Origin: Nonomuraea wenchangensis
GTDB taxonomy: Bacteria > Actinomycetota > Actinomycetes > Streptosporangiales > Streptosporangiaceae
Assembly (NCBI RefSeq): GCF_900111685.1
Contig: NZ_FOHX01000019.1
Coordinates: 114,180 to 178,179 of the forward strand
Reading direction: 5' to 3'
DNA length: 64,000 nt
Of this stretch, positions 51,093 to 60,791 are shown piece by piece; positions within the stretch are counted from its first letter, which is position 1; each line of letters begins with the position of its first letter. The notes beneath the pieces were generated by a model that did not search any database, had not been told where the DNA came from, and saw only the letters and a program-made list of their open reading frames with translations. The position numbers were made by a program, and so were the translations under genes.

Positions 51093-53438
51093 ATGCGTGA
51101 GTCCGGCAGGGCCCAGGCCGCGGGGCGGGCCGCAGCGCGGGATCTGTTCGAACAGGTGCGGGAGCGCTACTTCCGGATCCCCCCTGGGGTGCGGCGGGTG
51201 CTCTACGTGGTCGTGCTCGTCGCGACGATGGGCGTGGGCGCGGCGCTCGGCTGGGACCTGCTGAGCACCTTCCCCCTCGTCCTGCTGGCGCTCGCCTTCG
51301 TCGCGCTCACCATGCGCTATCCCCGCGCCGCCGCCACCGCGCTGGTGGTGCTGTGCTGGATGGCGCTCGCCCTGCAGGTGTTCGGGCGGCTCTACCCCGG
51401 CGGCTCGTTCGCGGTGCACCTGATGGTCGCCCTGGCCCTGCCGGTCGCCGCCGCCGCGCACCTCATCCGCTGGGTCACGCCGTGGGTGACCACCCTGGCC
51501 GCGCTCATCCCCGCCGGCCTGCTCGCCGCGGTGATCCACCTGATGTCGATCACGGCCTCCGTCTGGACGGCGTACATCACCGCTCTGGCCGTGCTCGTCT
51601 ACCGTTTCGTGCAGGCGCGCCAGGCGAGGGCCGCGAACGTCGTCGAGGAGCAGGTCAGGGTCAGGGCCCGCGAGGGCCGCCCCGAGACCGCCCAGGACAA
51701 GCCCGGCGGGCCGCCCCAGATCTCCGTCGAGGACGCGCTCGCCGAGCTGGAGAGCATGATCGGGCTCGCCCCGGTCAAGGAGCAGGTGCGCTCCATCGCC
51801 GCCTCCATCGAGGCGTCCAGGCTGCGGGCCGAGGCGGGCTACGCCAGCGAGCGGCCCACCCGCCACTTCGTCTTCGTCGGCCCGCCCGGCACCGGCAAGA
51901 CCTCGGTGGCCCGCGCGCTCGCCAAGATCTTCTACGCGTTCGGCCTGCTGGAGACCCCCTACGTCGTCGAGGCGCAGCGGGCCGACCTGGTGGGCGAGTT
52001 CCTGGGCGCGACCGCGATCAAGACCAACGAGCTGGTCGACCGGGCGCTCGGCGGGGTGCTGTTCATCGACGAGGCGTACGGGCTGGTCAACTCCTCCGAC
52101 GGCCAGCCCGACCGGTTCGGCGCCGAGGCCGTGCAGACCCTGCTCAAACGGGCCGAGGACGACCGCGACCGGGTGATCATCATCCTGGCCGGCTACGAGC
52201 AGGAGATGAGCGGCTTCCTGTCCAGCAACCCCGGCCTGGCCAGCCGCTTCGCCACCCGCGTACGCTTCCCCGGCTACTCCCCCCAGGAGCTCGTCGAGGT
52301 CACCGAGCTGCTCCAGCGGCGGCGGGGCGACCAGATGAGCGCCGAGACCCGGCGCGTCCTGCTCGGCCTGTACGACGACGTGCACCGCCGCGGCCTGGTC
52401 GACGAGCTGGGCAACGCCCGCTTCGCCCGCAGCCTGGTCGAGGCCGCCGCGCAGGCCCGCGACGTGCGCGTGGTGGGCGCGGGCGGCACGCCGACCACCA
52501 CCGATCTCGTCACCACCACCACGCCCGACGTCACCAAGGCGTTCGACGACCTCACCGCCCGCTTCCGCGGCTACGCCGCCACCCCCACGCTGGAGGAGGC
52601 GCTCGCCGACCTCGACCGCATGGCGGGCCTGGCCCCGGTCAAGCGGCAGGTGCACGCCATCGCCGCGCAGCTCCAGGTGGCCCGCATGCGGCAGGAGCGC
52701 GGGCTGCCCACGCCGCAGCAGATGCGCCACTTCGTCTTCGTCGGGCCGCCCGGCACCGGCAAGACCACGGTCGCCCGGGTGCTCGGCCGGATCTTCGCCG
52801 CGCTCGGCCTGCTGGCCAGGCCCGACGTGGTCGAGGCGCACCGCGCCGACCTGGTCGGCCAGCACCTCGGCGCCACCGCGATCAAGACCAACGAGCTGAT
52901 CGACCGGGCGCTCGGCGGCGTGCTGTTCATCGACGAGGCCTACAGCCTGGTCAACCCCGGCTACCAGGGCGGCGACGCCTTCGGCGCCGAGGCCGTGCAG
53001 ACGCTGCTCAAGCGGGCCGAGGACGACCGCGACCGGCTCGTCGTCGTGCTGGCCGGCTACGAGCGCGAGATGGACGGCTTCCTCGCCACCAATCCCGGCC
53101 TGGCCAGCCGGTTCAACCAGCGCGTGGCCTTCCCCAGCTACTCCCCCGCCGAGCTGAGCGAGATCGCCGTCCTGCTCGCGTCGAAGGCGGGCGACACCTT
53201 CGACGAGGGCGCGCTGCGCAACCTCGACGAGGTCTTCACCTGGGTCTGCGCGGAGCGGCTCATCGACGGCCTCGGCAACGGCCGCTTCGCCCGCTCCCTG
53301 TTCGAGCGCGCCGCGATGCGCCGGGACGTACGGCTCGCCGGGCAGGCCGGCGCCGGCTCCGCGGCCAGCGCGGCCGAGCTGACCACGATCACGAGCGAGG
53401 ACGTCGCCGCCGCCGTGGACGAACTTTCCGGCCGCTGA
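51093..53438 (+). CDS. Membrane-anchored tandem CbxX/CfxQ-type AAA ATPase
   Basis: A 781-residue protein. Hydrophobic helices (about residues 35-165) are followed by two AAA modules: Walker A GPPGTGKTSVARAL with Lys269, and GPPGTGKTTVARVL with Lys557. Both have Walker B-like FIDEAY and matching QTLLKRAEDDRDR and LAGYE segments. CbxX/CfxQ proteins remodel Rubisco or other partners, and the EccA ATPase of type VII secretion is related; neither partner is nearby. ATG 51093 is preferred because GGGGAGG lies five bases before it. The two AAA halves are near copies, suggesting internal duplication. Confidence 0.85.
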   Translation: MRESGRAQAAGRAAARDLFEQVRERYFRIPPGVRRVLYVVVLVATMGVGAALGWDLLSTFPLVLLALAFVALTMRYPRAAATALVVLCWMALALQVFGRLYPGGSFAVHLMVALALPVAAAAHLIRWVTPWVTTLAALIPAGLLAAVIHLMSITASVWTAYITALAVLVYRFVQARQARAANVVEEQVRVRAREGRPETAQDKPGGPPQISVEDALAELESMIGLAPVKEQVRSIAASIEASRLRAEAGYASERPTRHFVFVGPPGTGKTSVARALAKIFYAFGLLETPYVVEAQRADLVGEFLGATAIKTNELVDRALGGVLFIDEAYGLVNSSDGQPDRFGAEAVQTLLKRAEDDRDRVIIILAGYEQEMSGFLSSNPGLASRFATRVRFPGYSPQELVEVTELLQRRRGDQMSAETRRVLLGLYDDVHRRGLVDELGNARFARSLVEAAAQARDVRVVGAGGTPTTTDLVTTTTPDVTKAFDDLTARFRGYAATPTLEEALADLDRMAGLAPVKRQVHAIAAQLQVARMRQERGLPTPQQMRHFVFVGPPGTGKTTVARVLGRIFAALGLLARPDVVEAHRADLVGQHLGATAIKTNELIDRALGGVLFIDEAYSLVNPGYQGGDAFGAEAVQTLLKRAEDDRDRLVVVLAGYEREMDGFLATNPGLASRFNQRVAFPSYSPAELSEIAVLLASKAGDTFDEGALRNLDEVFTWVCAERLIDGLGNGRFARSLFERAAMRRDVRLAGQAGAGSAASAAELTTITSEDVAAAVDELSGR

Positions 53439-53516
53439 CTTCTTCCCGCTGCGTGCGCCACCCCGTCACATGGTGTAGCTATATGACTGCGTAGCGTGCT
53501 CGGCGGAGGGAGGGCG

Positions 53517-54503
53517 ATGGCCGGGTTCCTGGTCCGCAGGCTGCTCGGCTACACCGTGCTCGTCGTGGTGGCCGCCAGCCTCTCCTATCTGCTGGCCGCC
53601 GTCGCCCTCGACCCGCGTTCCAACTACGCCGACCGCACGCCCAAGCCGCCGCCGGCCGTGGTCGACGCGCAGCTCGCCGCGCTCAACCTCAACGACAAGG
53701 TCCCGCTGCTGCAGCGCTACGCCACCTGGGCGGGCGGGGTGGTCCGGGGCGACTTCGGCAGGACGATCACCGGGTCGCCGGTCGGCGACGACCTCAGGCG
53801 GCGCATGGGCGTGACGTTCCGGCTGGTGATCCTGGGGGTGTTCTTCGGCAGCCTGATCGGGGTGCTGGCCGGGGCGCTCGCCGCGGTCCGGCAGTACCGC
53901 TGGTTCGACCGGCTCTCCACGGGCCTGTCGTTCGTGGTGCTGGCGGTGCCGGTGGTCGTGGTGGCCAACATGCTGATCCTGCTGGCCTCCTGGGCCAACG
54001 AGCGGGTCTTCGGCCATCAGGTGCTGCTGGTCAGCGGCGAGTACACCGACGGGCTGACCGCCGGGTTCTGGGGCCAGGCCATCGACCGGGTGCAGCACCT
54101 CGTCCTGCCGACCGTCTCGCTGTCCATCGGGCTCGCCGCCGTCTTCAGCCGCTACCAGCGCAACATGATGCTCGACGTGCTCGGCGCCGACTACGTGCGC
54201 ACCGCGGTGGCCAAGGGGTTGAGCCGGCGCAAGGCGCTGCTCCGGCACGCGCTGCGCACGGCGCTGATCCCGGTGGCGACCTACTTCGCGTTCACGTTCG
54301 GCGCGTTGCTGACCGGGGCCACGTTCACCGAGAAGATCTTCGGCTGGCACGGGCTGGGCGAGCAGCTCATCAACTCGATCTTCAGCAACGACGTCAACAC
54401 CGTCGCCGCCATCTCGCTGCTCGCGGGCGTCGCGGTGCTGTGCGCCTCGCTCGCCGCCGACCTGCTGCACGCGGCGCTCGATCCGAGGGTGCGGTCCGCA
54501 TGA
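53517..54503 (+). CDS. Peptide-type ABC transporter permease (DppB-like)
   Basis: A 328-residue inner-membrane permease. Six helices are predicted, and the cytoplasmic EAA-like loop is GADYVRTAVAKGLSRRKALLRHALR. The typical N-terminal insertion between helices 1 and 2 (LAALNLNDKVPLLQRYATW) marks the DppB/OppB family. ATG 53517 follows GGAGGGAGGG. First gene of a permease-permease-ATPase-binding protein operon; its stop overlaps the next start. Confidence 0.9.
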   Translation: MAGFLVRRLLGYTVLVVVAASLSYLLAAVALDPRSNYADRTPKPPPAVVDAQLAALNLNDKVPLLQRYATWAGGVVRGDFGRTITGSPVGDDLRRRMGVTFRLVILGVFFGSLIGVLAGALAAVRQYRWFDRLSTGLSFVVLAVPVVVVANMLILLASWANERVFGHQVLLVSGEYTDGLTAGFWGQAIDRVQHLVLPTVSLSIGLAAVFSRYQRNMMLDVLGADYVRTAVAKGLSRRKALLRHALRTALIPVATYFAFTFGALLTGATFTEKIFGWHGLGEQLINSIFSNDVNTVAAISLLAGVAVLCASLAADLLHAALDPRVRSA

Positions 54504-55408
54504 CGCTGTCGCAGGAGGAGCTGGCCGAGGAGCTGAGCGACGGCGCGACCACCCGCGTCCATTCGCGGCTGCGGGTGGTGGCCGGGCGGTTCTTCCGCTC
54601 CCCGCAGGGGATCGCGGGGTTCGCGGTGCTGGCGGCGATGTTCCTGCTGGCCTTCGCCGGGCCGCTGGTCACCCGGTGGAGCTACACCGACAAGGACTTC
54701 ACCGCGTTCCTGCAGCCGCCCTCCCCCGACCACTGGTTCGGAACGCTCCAGACGGGCGCCGACGTCTTCGCCCTCACCCTGCGCGGCATGCAGAAGTCGC
54801 TGGTCGTGGGCCTGCTGGCGGCGCTCGTCTCCACGGCGCTCGCGGCCCTGGTCGGCGCGTTCGCCGGCTACTTCCTCGGCTGGACCGACCGCGTGCTGAG
54901 CTGGACGACCGACCTGCTGCTCGTGCTGCCCGCCTTCCTCGTGCTGGCGATCATGTCGCCGCTGTTCGGGGCCGGGCAGTGGGCGTTGTTCGTGGTCATG
55001 CTGGCGCTGTTCCTGTGGATGGTGACCTCCAAGGTCGTCAGAGGGATGACGATCTCGCTCAAGGAGCGGGAGTTCATCCAGGCCGCCCGCTACATGGGGG
55101 TGCCGCCGGTGCGCATCGTCTTCCGGCACGTGCTCCCCAACCTGTCGTCGCTGCTCGTCGTGGACGCCACGCTCAACGTCAGCGCGGCCATCCTGACCGA
55201 GACGTCGCTGTCCTACTTCGGGTTCGGCATCCAGCCGCCTGACGTGTCGTTCGGCACGCTGATCGCCGACGGGTCGAGAACGGCCACGTACGCGCCGTGG
55301 ACGTTCTGGTTCGTGGCCGGGCTGCTGGTGGTCACGGTGCTCGCGGTCAACCTCGTCGGCGACGCGCTGCGCGACGCGTTCGACCCCGCGGCGAAGAGGG
55401 CGCGATGA
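54500..55408 (+). CDS. Peptide-type ABC transporter permease (DppC-like)
   Basis: A 302-residue permease. The DppC hallmark WFGTLQTGADVFALTLRG and the EAA loop REFIQAARYMGVPPVRIVFRHVLPN are present. It pairs with the upstream permease. ATG 54500 overlaps the previous stop and its own stop overlaps the ATPase start, so translation is coupled along the operon. Confidence 0.9.
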   Translation: MTLSQEELAEELSDGATTRVHSRLRVVAGRFFRSPQGIAGFAVLAAMFLLAFAGPLVTRWSYTDKDFTAFLQPPSPDHWFGTLQTGADVFALTLRGMQKSLVVGLLAALVSTALAALVGAFAGYFLGWTDRVLSWTTDLLLVLPAFLVLAIMSPLFGAGQWALFVVMLALFLWMVTSKVVRGMTISLKEREFIQAARYMGVPPVRIVFRHVLPNLSSLLVVDATLNVSAAILTETSLSYFGFGIQPPDVSFGTLIADGSRTATYAPWTFWFVAGLLVVTVLAVNLVGDALRDAFDPAAKRAR

Positions 55409-57456
55409 GACCGGTCCTGGAGGTCACCGACCTCGGCGTCACCTTCGGCGGCGTGCCCGCCGTGCGCGGCCTCGGCTACGCGGTGCGGCCCGGCGAGGTG
55501 CTGGCCGTCGTCGGCGAGTCGGGGTCGGGCAAGTCCGTCGCCGCGGCGGCCGTCATGGGCCTGCTGCCGCGTGGCGCGCGCGTCACCGGGTCGGTGCGGC
55601 TGCACGGCAGGGAGCTGATCGGCGCGCCCGCCCGCGAGCTCGACGCGCTGCGCGGCCGGACGATCTCGATGGTGTTCCAGGACCCGCTGTCGGCGCTCAC
55701 GCCGGTCTACCGGGTGGGCGACCAGATCGCCGAGGCCGTGCGCGTGCACCAGCGCGTGAGCAGGGAGAACGCCCAGGTCAAGGCGGTGGAGCTGCTGGAG
55801 CTGGTCGGCATCCCGCGCCCGGCCGAGCGGGCGCTCGCCTTCCCGCACGAGTTCTCCGGCGGCATGCGGCAGCGCGTGATGATCGCGATGGCCATCGCCA
55901 ACGACCCCGACGTGATCATCTGCGACGAGCCCACCACCGCGCTCGACGTCACCGTGCAGGCGCAGGTGCTGGAGGTGCTGAAGACGGCGCAGCGCGAGAC
56001 CGGCGCGGCCATCATCATGATCACGCACGATCTGGGGGTGGTGGCCGGCTTCGCCGACCGGGTCCTCGTCATGTACGCCGGCCGCCCGGTCGAGGTCGGC
56101 GGCGTCGACGACGTCTACTACCGGCCGCGCATGCCCTACACCGTGGGCCTGCTGGGCTCGGTGCCGCGCATCGACCGGCAAGGCGGGCGGCTGACGCCCA
56201 TCGAGGGCAGCCCGCCCTCCCCCGGCGCGCTGCCGCCCGGCTGCCCGTTCGCGCCGCGCTGCCCGCTGTGGGTGGCCGCCTGCGACGAAAGCGAGCCTCC
56301 GTTGTACGAGGTGGGCGAGGGGCATCGCGCGGCATGCATCCGCTGGGAGGAGGTGCGCCCCGCCGACGCTGCCGACCTCGCAGGCCCCGCAGGTACCGGC
56401 GGGGACGGCGGGGACGGCGGGGAGCCGCCGGCCGGGCCTCGGGAGCGGCATCGGCGGACAGTGCTGGAGGTCAGCGGGCTGGTCAAGGACTACCCGCTGA
56501 TCAAGGGCGCGGTGTTCAGGCGGCGGGTGGGCACCGTGCACGCGGTGGCCGGCGTCGGCTTCGACATCCGCGAAGGTGAGACGCTGGCCCTGGTCGGCGA
56601 GTCGGGCAGCGGCAAGACCACGACGCTGACCCAGATCCTGGAGCTGGCCGCCCCGCAGGCCGGGCGCATCGTCGTGCTCGGCCGCGACACCTCCCGGCTC
56701 GGCCGGGGCGAGCGCACCGCGATCCGGCGCGACCTGCAGGTGGTCTTCCAGGACCCGCTGGCCTCGCTCGACCCGCGCATGACCGTCCACGACATCGTGG
56801 CCGAGCCGCTGCGTACGCACGGGCGGCGGCAGCCGGGGCGGCGGGTGGCCGAACTGCTGGCGCTGGTCGGGCTGGATCCCGAGCACGCCGCCCGCTATCC
56901 GCAGGACTTCTCCGGAGGGCAGCGGCAGCGCGTCGGCATCGCGCGGGCGCTGGCGCTGGAGCCCCGGCTGCTGGTGCTGGACGAGCCGGTCTCGGCGCTG
57001 GACGTGTCGATCCAGGCCGGAGTGATCAACCTGCTCGGCGCGCTGCGGGCCAGGCTCGGGCTGTCCTATCTGTTCGTGGCGCACGACCTGGCCGTGGTGC
57101 GGCATCTCGCCGACCGCGTGGCGGTCATGTACCTCGGCAGGATCGCCGAGATCGGCCGGATCGACGCCGTCTACGACGCCCCGATGCACCCCTACACCCA
57201 GGCCCTGCTGTCTGCGATCCCGCTGCCCGACCCGGCGCGTGAGCGCTCCCGGCGGCGGATCCTGCTGGAGGGCGACCTGCCCAGCCCGGCCGACCCTCCG
57301 ACGGGCTGCCGCTTCCGCACCAGGTGCCCCAAGTTCCGTGGCGAGCTCACCGACGACGAGCGCGGGCTCTGCGTCCAGGTGGAGCCCGACGTGCGGACGC
57401 TGGGCGAGGACCACGGCGCGGCCTGCCATTACGCCGAGAGGCGTGTCGTCGTATAG
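55405..57456 (+). CDS. Fused dual ATPase of the peptide ABC transporter (DppD-DppF)
   Basis: A 683-residue protein carrying both ATP-binding halves of a dipeptide/oligopeptide importer. Walker A Lys43 and Lys404 are both in GESGSGK. The signature motifs FSGGMRQRVMIAMA and FSGGQRQRVGIARAL are both intact. Each half ends with the Opp/Dpp C-terminal region PPGCPFAPRCP and PTGCRFRTRCPKF, which in other members coordinates an iron-sulfur cluster or zinc. A linker at about 320-350 joins them. In most operons these are two separate genes. Confidence 0.9.
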   Translation: MRPVLEVTDLGVTFGGVPAVRGLGYAVRPGEVLAVVGESGSGKSVAAAAVMGLLPRGARVTGSVRLHGRELIGAPARELDALRGRTISMVFQDPLSALTPVYRVGDQIAEAVRVHQRVSRENAQVKAVELLELVGIPRPAERALAFPHEFSGGMRQRVMIAMAIANDPDVIICDEPTTALDVTVQAQVLEVLKTAQRETGAAIIMITHDLGVVAGFADRVLVMYAGRPVEVGGVDDVYYRPRMPYTVGLLGSVPRIDRQGGRLTPIEGSPPSPGALPPGCPFAPRCPLWVAACDESEPPLYEVGEGHRAACIRWEEVRPADAADLAGPAGTGGDGGDGGEPPAGPRERHRRTVLEVSGLVKDYPLIKGAVFRRRVGTVHAVAGVGFDIREGETLALVGESGSGKTTTLTQILELAAPQAGRIVVLGRDTSRLGRGERTAIRRDLQVVFQDPLASLDPRMTVHDIVAEPLRTHGRRQPGRRVAELLALVGLDPEHAARYPQDFSGGQRQRVGIARALALEPRLLVLDEPVSALDVSIQAGVINLLGALRARLGLSYLFVAHDLAVVRHLADRVAVMYLGRIAEIGRIDAVYDAPMHPYTQALLSAIPLPDPARERSRRRILLEGDLPSPADPPTGCRFRTRCPKFRGELTDDERGLCVQVEPDVRTLGEDHGAACHYAERRVVV

Positions 57457-57474
57457 ACCAGGAGGAACCGCTCG

Positions 57475-59172
57475 ATGAAAGCAGCACGTCTCGTCCTCGC
57501 CCTGGCCGTGGCCGCGCCGCTGGCCCTGGCGGGCTGCGGGGGCCGCACCGGCGGCGGTGGCGAGGAAGGCGCCGGGGGCCGGGGCGACGACCGTACGGTG
57601 AGGGCGTTCGACATCAACCCGCGCCCGCGCGACCAGGTCAAGAACGGCGGCACGCTCCGGTGGGGCATCAACGAGCTGCCCGCGCAGTGGAACCGCAACC
57701 ACGTCGACGGCAACCTGGCGGTGGCGGCGTCGGTCAGCAACGCGCTGCTGCCCTCGCCCTTCTACTCCGACGAGAAGGCCGAGATCACGCCCGACCGCGA
57801 CTACGTGCTGGAGGCCGAGGTCACGGCGCGGCGGCCACGGCAGGTCGTCACCTACACGCTCAACCCGAAGGCGCACTGGTCCGACGGCAAGCCGATCACC
57901 TGGGCCGACTACCAGGCCCAGTGGCGGGCGCTCAACGGCAAGGACCCCGCCTACCGCATCGCCTCCGCGACCGGCTACCAGGACATCGAGAAGGTGGCGC
58001 GGGGCAAGGACGACCACGAGGTGGTGGTGACGTTCGCGCGGCCGTTCGGCGACTGGCAGTCGTTGTTCGGGCCGCTGCTGCCGGCCGCCACCAACTCCTC
58101 GGCGGAGGCGTTCAACACCGGGTGGCTCAACAAGATCCCGGTGACGGCGGGACCGTTCAAGTTCGGCGGGTTCGACCAGACGGCCAAGACGGTCACGCTG
58201 GTGCGCGACGACGCGTGGTGGGGCGACCGGGCCAAGCTCGACAGGATCATCTACCGGGCGGCCGAGCAGGACTCGCTGATCGGCGCGTTCAGCAACGGCG
58301 AGCTCGACATCATCGACGTGGGGCCGTCCGCGCCCGACTACGCGCGGGCCAGGGCCACCTCGGGCGCGGAGGTGCGGCAGGCGGCCGGGCCCGACTTCCG
58401 GCACTTCACCTTCAACGGCTCCAGCGAGCTGCTGCGCGACCGCAACGTACGCCGGGCCGTGCAGCTCGGCATCAACCGGCAGGCCATCGCGCAGTCCGAC
58501 CTGCAGGGCCTCGACTGGCCGATCGCGCTGCTCGACAACCACTTCTTCATGAACACCCAGGAGGGCTACCAGGACAACGCCGGCGAGTACGGGGCCTACG
58601 ACCCCGCGCGGGCCCGGCGGCTCCTGGACGCGGCCGGCTGGCGGCTCGACGGCGCGGTGCGGAAGAAGAACGGCAAGCCGCTGGAGCTGCGCTTCGTGGT
58701 GCCGTCCGGGGTGCAGATCAGCAAGCAGGAGGGCGAGCTGGCGCAGAGCATGCTCGCCCAGATCGGGGTGAAGCTGACTATCCGGTCGGTGCCCAGCGGT
58801 GACTTCTTCACCAGCTACGTCATCCCCGGCAACTTCGACATCACGCCGTTCTCCTACATCGGCACGCCGTACCCCGTGTCCAGCAGCTTCGGCATCTACG
58901 CGAACGCGCCCGACGGCAAGACGTGGAACGCCAACTTCGGCCGTACCGGGTCGGCGGCCATCGACGAGGCCATGAGCCGGGCCGCGCAGAGCCTGGACCC
59001 GGCCGAGGGGCGCTCGCTCGCCAACGCCGCCGACCGACTGCTGTGGCAGGAGGTCAACGTCCTGCCCCTCTACCAGCGGCCACAGAACGTGGCCGTGAAG
59101 GAGACGCTGGCCAACGTGGGCGCGCGCGGCTTCTACGACCTGCACTACGAGAACATCGGCTTCACCGCCTGA
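57475..59172 (+). CDS. Peptide-type ABC substrate-binding lipoprotein (SBP family 5)
   Basis: A 565-residue extracytoplasmic binding protein. The signal peptide ends in the lipobox LAGC with Cys21 as the lipidated residue. The family-5 body begins VKNGGTLRWGINELPAQWNRNH, and ends with PLYQRPQNVAVKETL. A strong ribosome-binding site, AGGAGGAA, precedes ATG 57475. Last gene of the importer operon. The imported solute (peptides, or other small compounds in this family) cannot be told. Confidence 0.9.
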   Translation: MKAARLVLALAVAAPLALAGCGGRTGGGGEEGAGGRGDDRTVRAFDINPRPRDQVKNGGTLRWGINELPAQWNRNHVDGNLAVAASVSNALLPSPFYSDEKAEITPDRDYVLEAEVTARRPRQVVTYTLNPKAHWSDGKPITWADYQAQWRALNGKDPAYRIASATGYQDIEKVARGKDDHEVVVTFARPFGDWQSLFGPLLPAATNSSAEAFNTGWLNKIPVTAGPFKFGGFDQTAKTVTLVRDDAWWGDRAKLDRIIYRAAEQDSLIGAFSNGELDIIDVGPSAPDYARARATSGAEVRQAAGPDFRHFTFNGSSELLRDRNVRRAVQLGINRQAIAQSDLQGLDWPIALLDNHFFMNTQEGYQDNAGEYGAYDPARARRLLDAAGWRLDGAVRKKNGKPLELRFVVPSGVQISKQEGELAQSMLAQIGVKLTIRSVPSGDFFTSYVIPGNFDITPFSYIGTPYPVSSSFGIYANAPDGKTWNANFGRTGSAAIDEAMSRAAQSLDPAEGRSLANAADRLLWQEVNVLPLYQRPQNVAVKETLANVGARGFYDLHYENIGFTA

Positions 59173-59223
59173 GCCCGTGATCCCGTCGGCGGGAATGTCG
59201 GCCGGGTCCGGTAGAAAAGGCGG

Positions 59224-60318
59224 GTGACGATTCGGGTGAGCTGGGGGCAGATCCTCGCCTGGCGGCTGCGCAGGCAGTTCGTGAGCGGCGCCGACGGCGG
59301 AGACGCCGTGAGCGTCGCCCGGCGGCTGTGCGGCGTGCAGGCGCAGGTGGCCTCGTCGGCGGAGCTGGCCGTGGCGGTCCGGCAGGCGGAGCCGGAGCGC
59401 GGGGAGGTGCCCCGTGCCCTGTGGTCCGAGCGCACGCTGGTCAGGACCTGGCTCATGCGGGGCGGCACGCTGCACCTGGTGCCCGCCGACGAGCTGGCCT
59501 CCTACTGCGCGGCGCTGGCGACGCTGCGGTTCTGGGAGAAGGGCTCGTGGCAGCGCGGTCACGGGGTGACGGCCGACGAGGTCGCCGCGATCATCGAGGC
59601 GGTTCCCGAGGCGCTGAAGGGCGAGCCGCTGACCCGGGAGGAGCTGGTCGACGCCGTGGTGACGATGACCGGCCGGACCCGGCTGCGCGAGGCGCTGGCG
59701 TCCGGCTGGGGCGCGCTGCTCAAGCCGCTCAGCCGCCTGGGCGAGCTGTGCTACGGCCCGCCGCGCGAGGGCAGGGTGACCTTCACCACCCCCGCCGGCT
59801 GGCTGCCGGGCTGGCCGGGCGAGCTGCCGCCGTACGAGGAGGCGGGCGTGCGGGTGGCGCGTGCCTATCTGGGCGCGCACGGCCCGGCCACGCCGGAGAT
59901 GTTCGACGCGTGGCTGTTCGGCGGGACGGCGCGCAAGGCGGTGCTGAAGGGCTGGTTCGGCGCGCTGGCGCCCGAGCTGACCGAGGTCGAGACCGACGAC
60001 GGGCTCACGCTGCTCGCGCTGTCGGAGCACGTGGACGAGCTGGCCGCCGGCCGCCCGTCGGCGGCCGTGCACCTGCTGCCGGGCTTCGACCAGTACATCC
60101 TGGGCGCGCCGCGCACGCTCGCCCCGCTCATCCCGCCGGAGCTCAAGGCCAAGGTGAGCCGGCAGGCGGGCTGGATCTCCCCCGTGGTCGTGCACGAGGG
60201 GCGGGTGGCGGGCGTGTGGGAGCATCGGGACGGCGACGTGGTGCTCGATCTGGCCGTTCCGGTGCCGGCGGAGCCGCTGGCGGAGGCCGTCACGCGGCTG
60301 CGTCCCCTGCTGCCGTAG
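59224..60318 (+). CDS. AlkZ-like winged-helix protein (HTH_42 family)
   Basis: A 364-residue protein of the AlkZ/YcaQ superfamily of DNA glycosylases. The catalytic QxQ motif is Gln39-Ala40-Gln41 in GVQAQVASSAE. The following RTWLMRGGTLHLVPADEL is conserved in the family. AlkZ excises interstrand crosslinks made by azinomycin; YcaQ has QxD instead, so this one is the AlkZ form. Substrate here is unknown, and relatives occur outside biosynthetic clusters. GTG 59224 is the start. Confidence 0.85.
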   Translation: MTIRVSWGQILAWRLRRQFVSGADGGDAVSVARRLCGVQAQVASSAELAVAVRQAEPERGEVPRALWSERTLVRTWLMRGGTLHLVPADELASYCAALATLRFWEKGSWQRGHGVTADEVAAIIEAVPEALKGEPLTREELVDAVVTMTGRTRLREALASGWGALLKPLSRLGELCYGPPREGRVTFTTPAGWLPGWPGELPPYEEAGVRVARAYLGAHGPATPEMFDAWLFGGTARKAVLKGWFGALAPELTEVETDDGLTLLALSEHVDELAAGRPSAAVHLLPGFDQYILGAPRTLAPLIPPELKAKVSRQAGWISPVVVHEGRVAGVWEHRDGDVVLDLAVPVPAEPLAEAVTRLRPLLP

Positions 60319-60341
60319 TCCCCTGCTGCCGTAGCCAGGGG

Positions 60342-60596
60342 TCAGGTGGTGGCGCTGCCCGCCATCACCCGGTCGACGATGCCTTCGCTGCCCTCCTGGC
60401 GGGCGCAGTGCGCGCAGCAGTACCAATGCTCGCCCGACTGGACGCCGTGCCCGATGACCTTGGTGCCGCAGTGCTCGCAGATCGGCGCCATGGCCTCGAT
60501 GGCGCACTGGAAGCAGTCGAAGGTGTGCACCGCCCCTTGCGCGTGCACCTCGAAGGCCATGTCGTAGTCGTTGCCGCAGCTCTCGCAGATGGCCAT
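60342..60596 (-). CDS. Small cysteine-rich metal-binding protein, 84 residues
   Basis: Zinc-ribbon-like spacing is clear: CESCG near the start, DCFQC, CEHCG and WYCCAHC. Eight or nine cysteines are present, with a metallothionein-like look. ATG 60596 (MAICESCGNDYDMAF) is preferred because GAGGGG lies 6 bases upstream. Copper or zinc buffering or a regulatory zinc ribbon is possible; no closer role is proposed. Confidence 0.75.
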   Translation of the reverse strand: MAICESCGNDYDMAFEVHAQGAVHTFDCFQCAIEAMAPICEHCGTKVIGHGVQSGEHWYCCAHCARQEGSEGIVDRVMAGSATT

Positions 60597-60791
60597 GGTG
60601 ATCCCCTCGGTAGTCGATCCGCCGGTGGGATACCCGGTTCCTGGGCGCTCCCTTCCCAAGAAACCGCCATATTCCGTCTACTTCCCCCGGTTTCCCTCGT
60701 TCCGCCACGAACCGGGCGGGAGGCTCCCGTTTGCCATCACGGTCAGGACCCAGTAAAGATCGTCGCCGACCCTGTTCCCCCCGTTGAAGGG

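Noticed and set aside
51093..53438. Type VII secretion component EccA
   Set aside because: No EccB/C/D/E, WXG100 or mycosin genes are near, and this protein has two AAA domains and membrane helices, unlike EccA.
55213..60708. 1831-codon minus-strand open frame over the ABC operon
   Set aside because: Antisense to five well-supported genes. Its translation is low-complexity Arg/Gly/Ala/His without domains.
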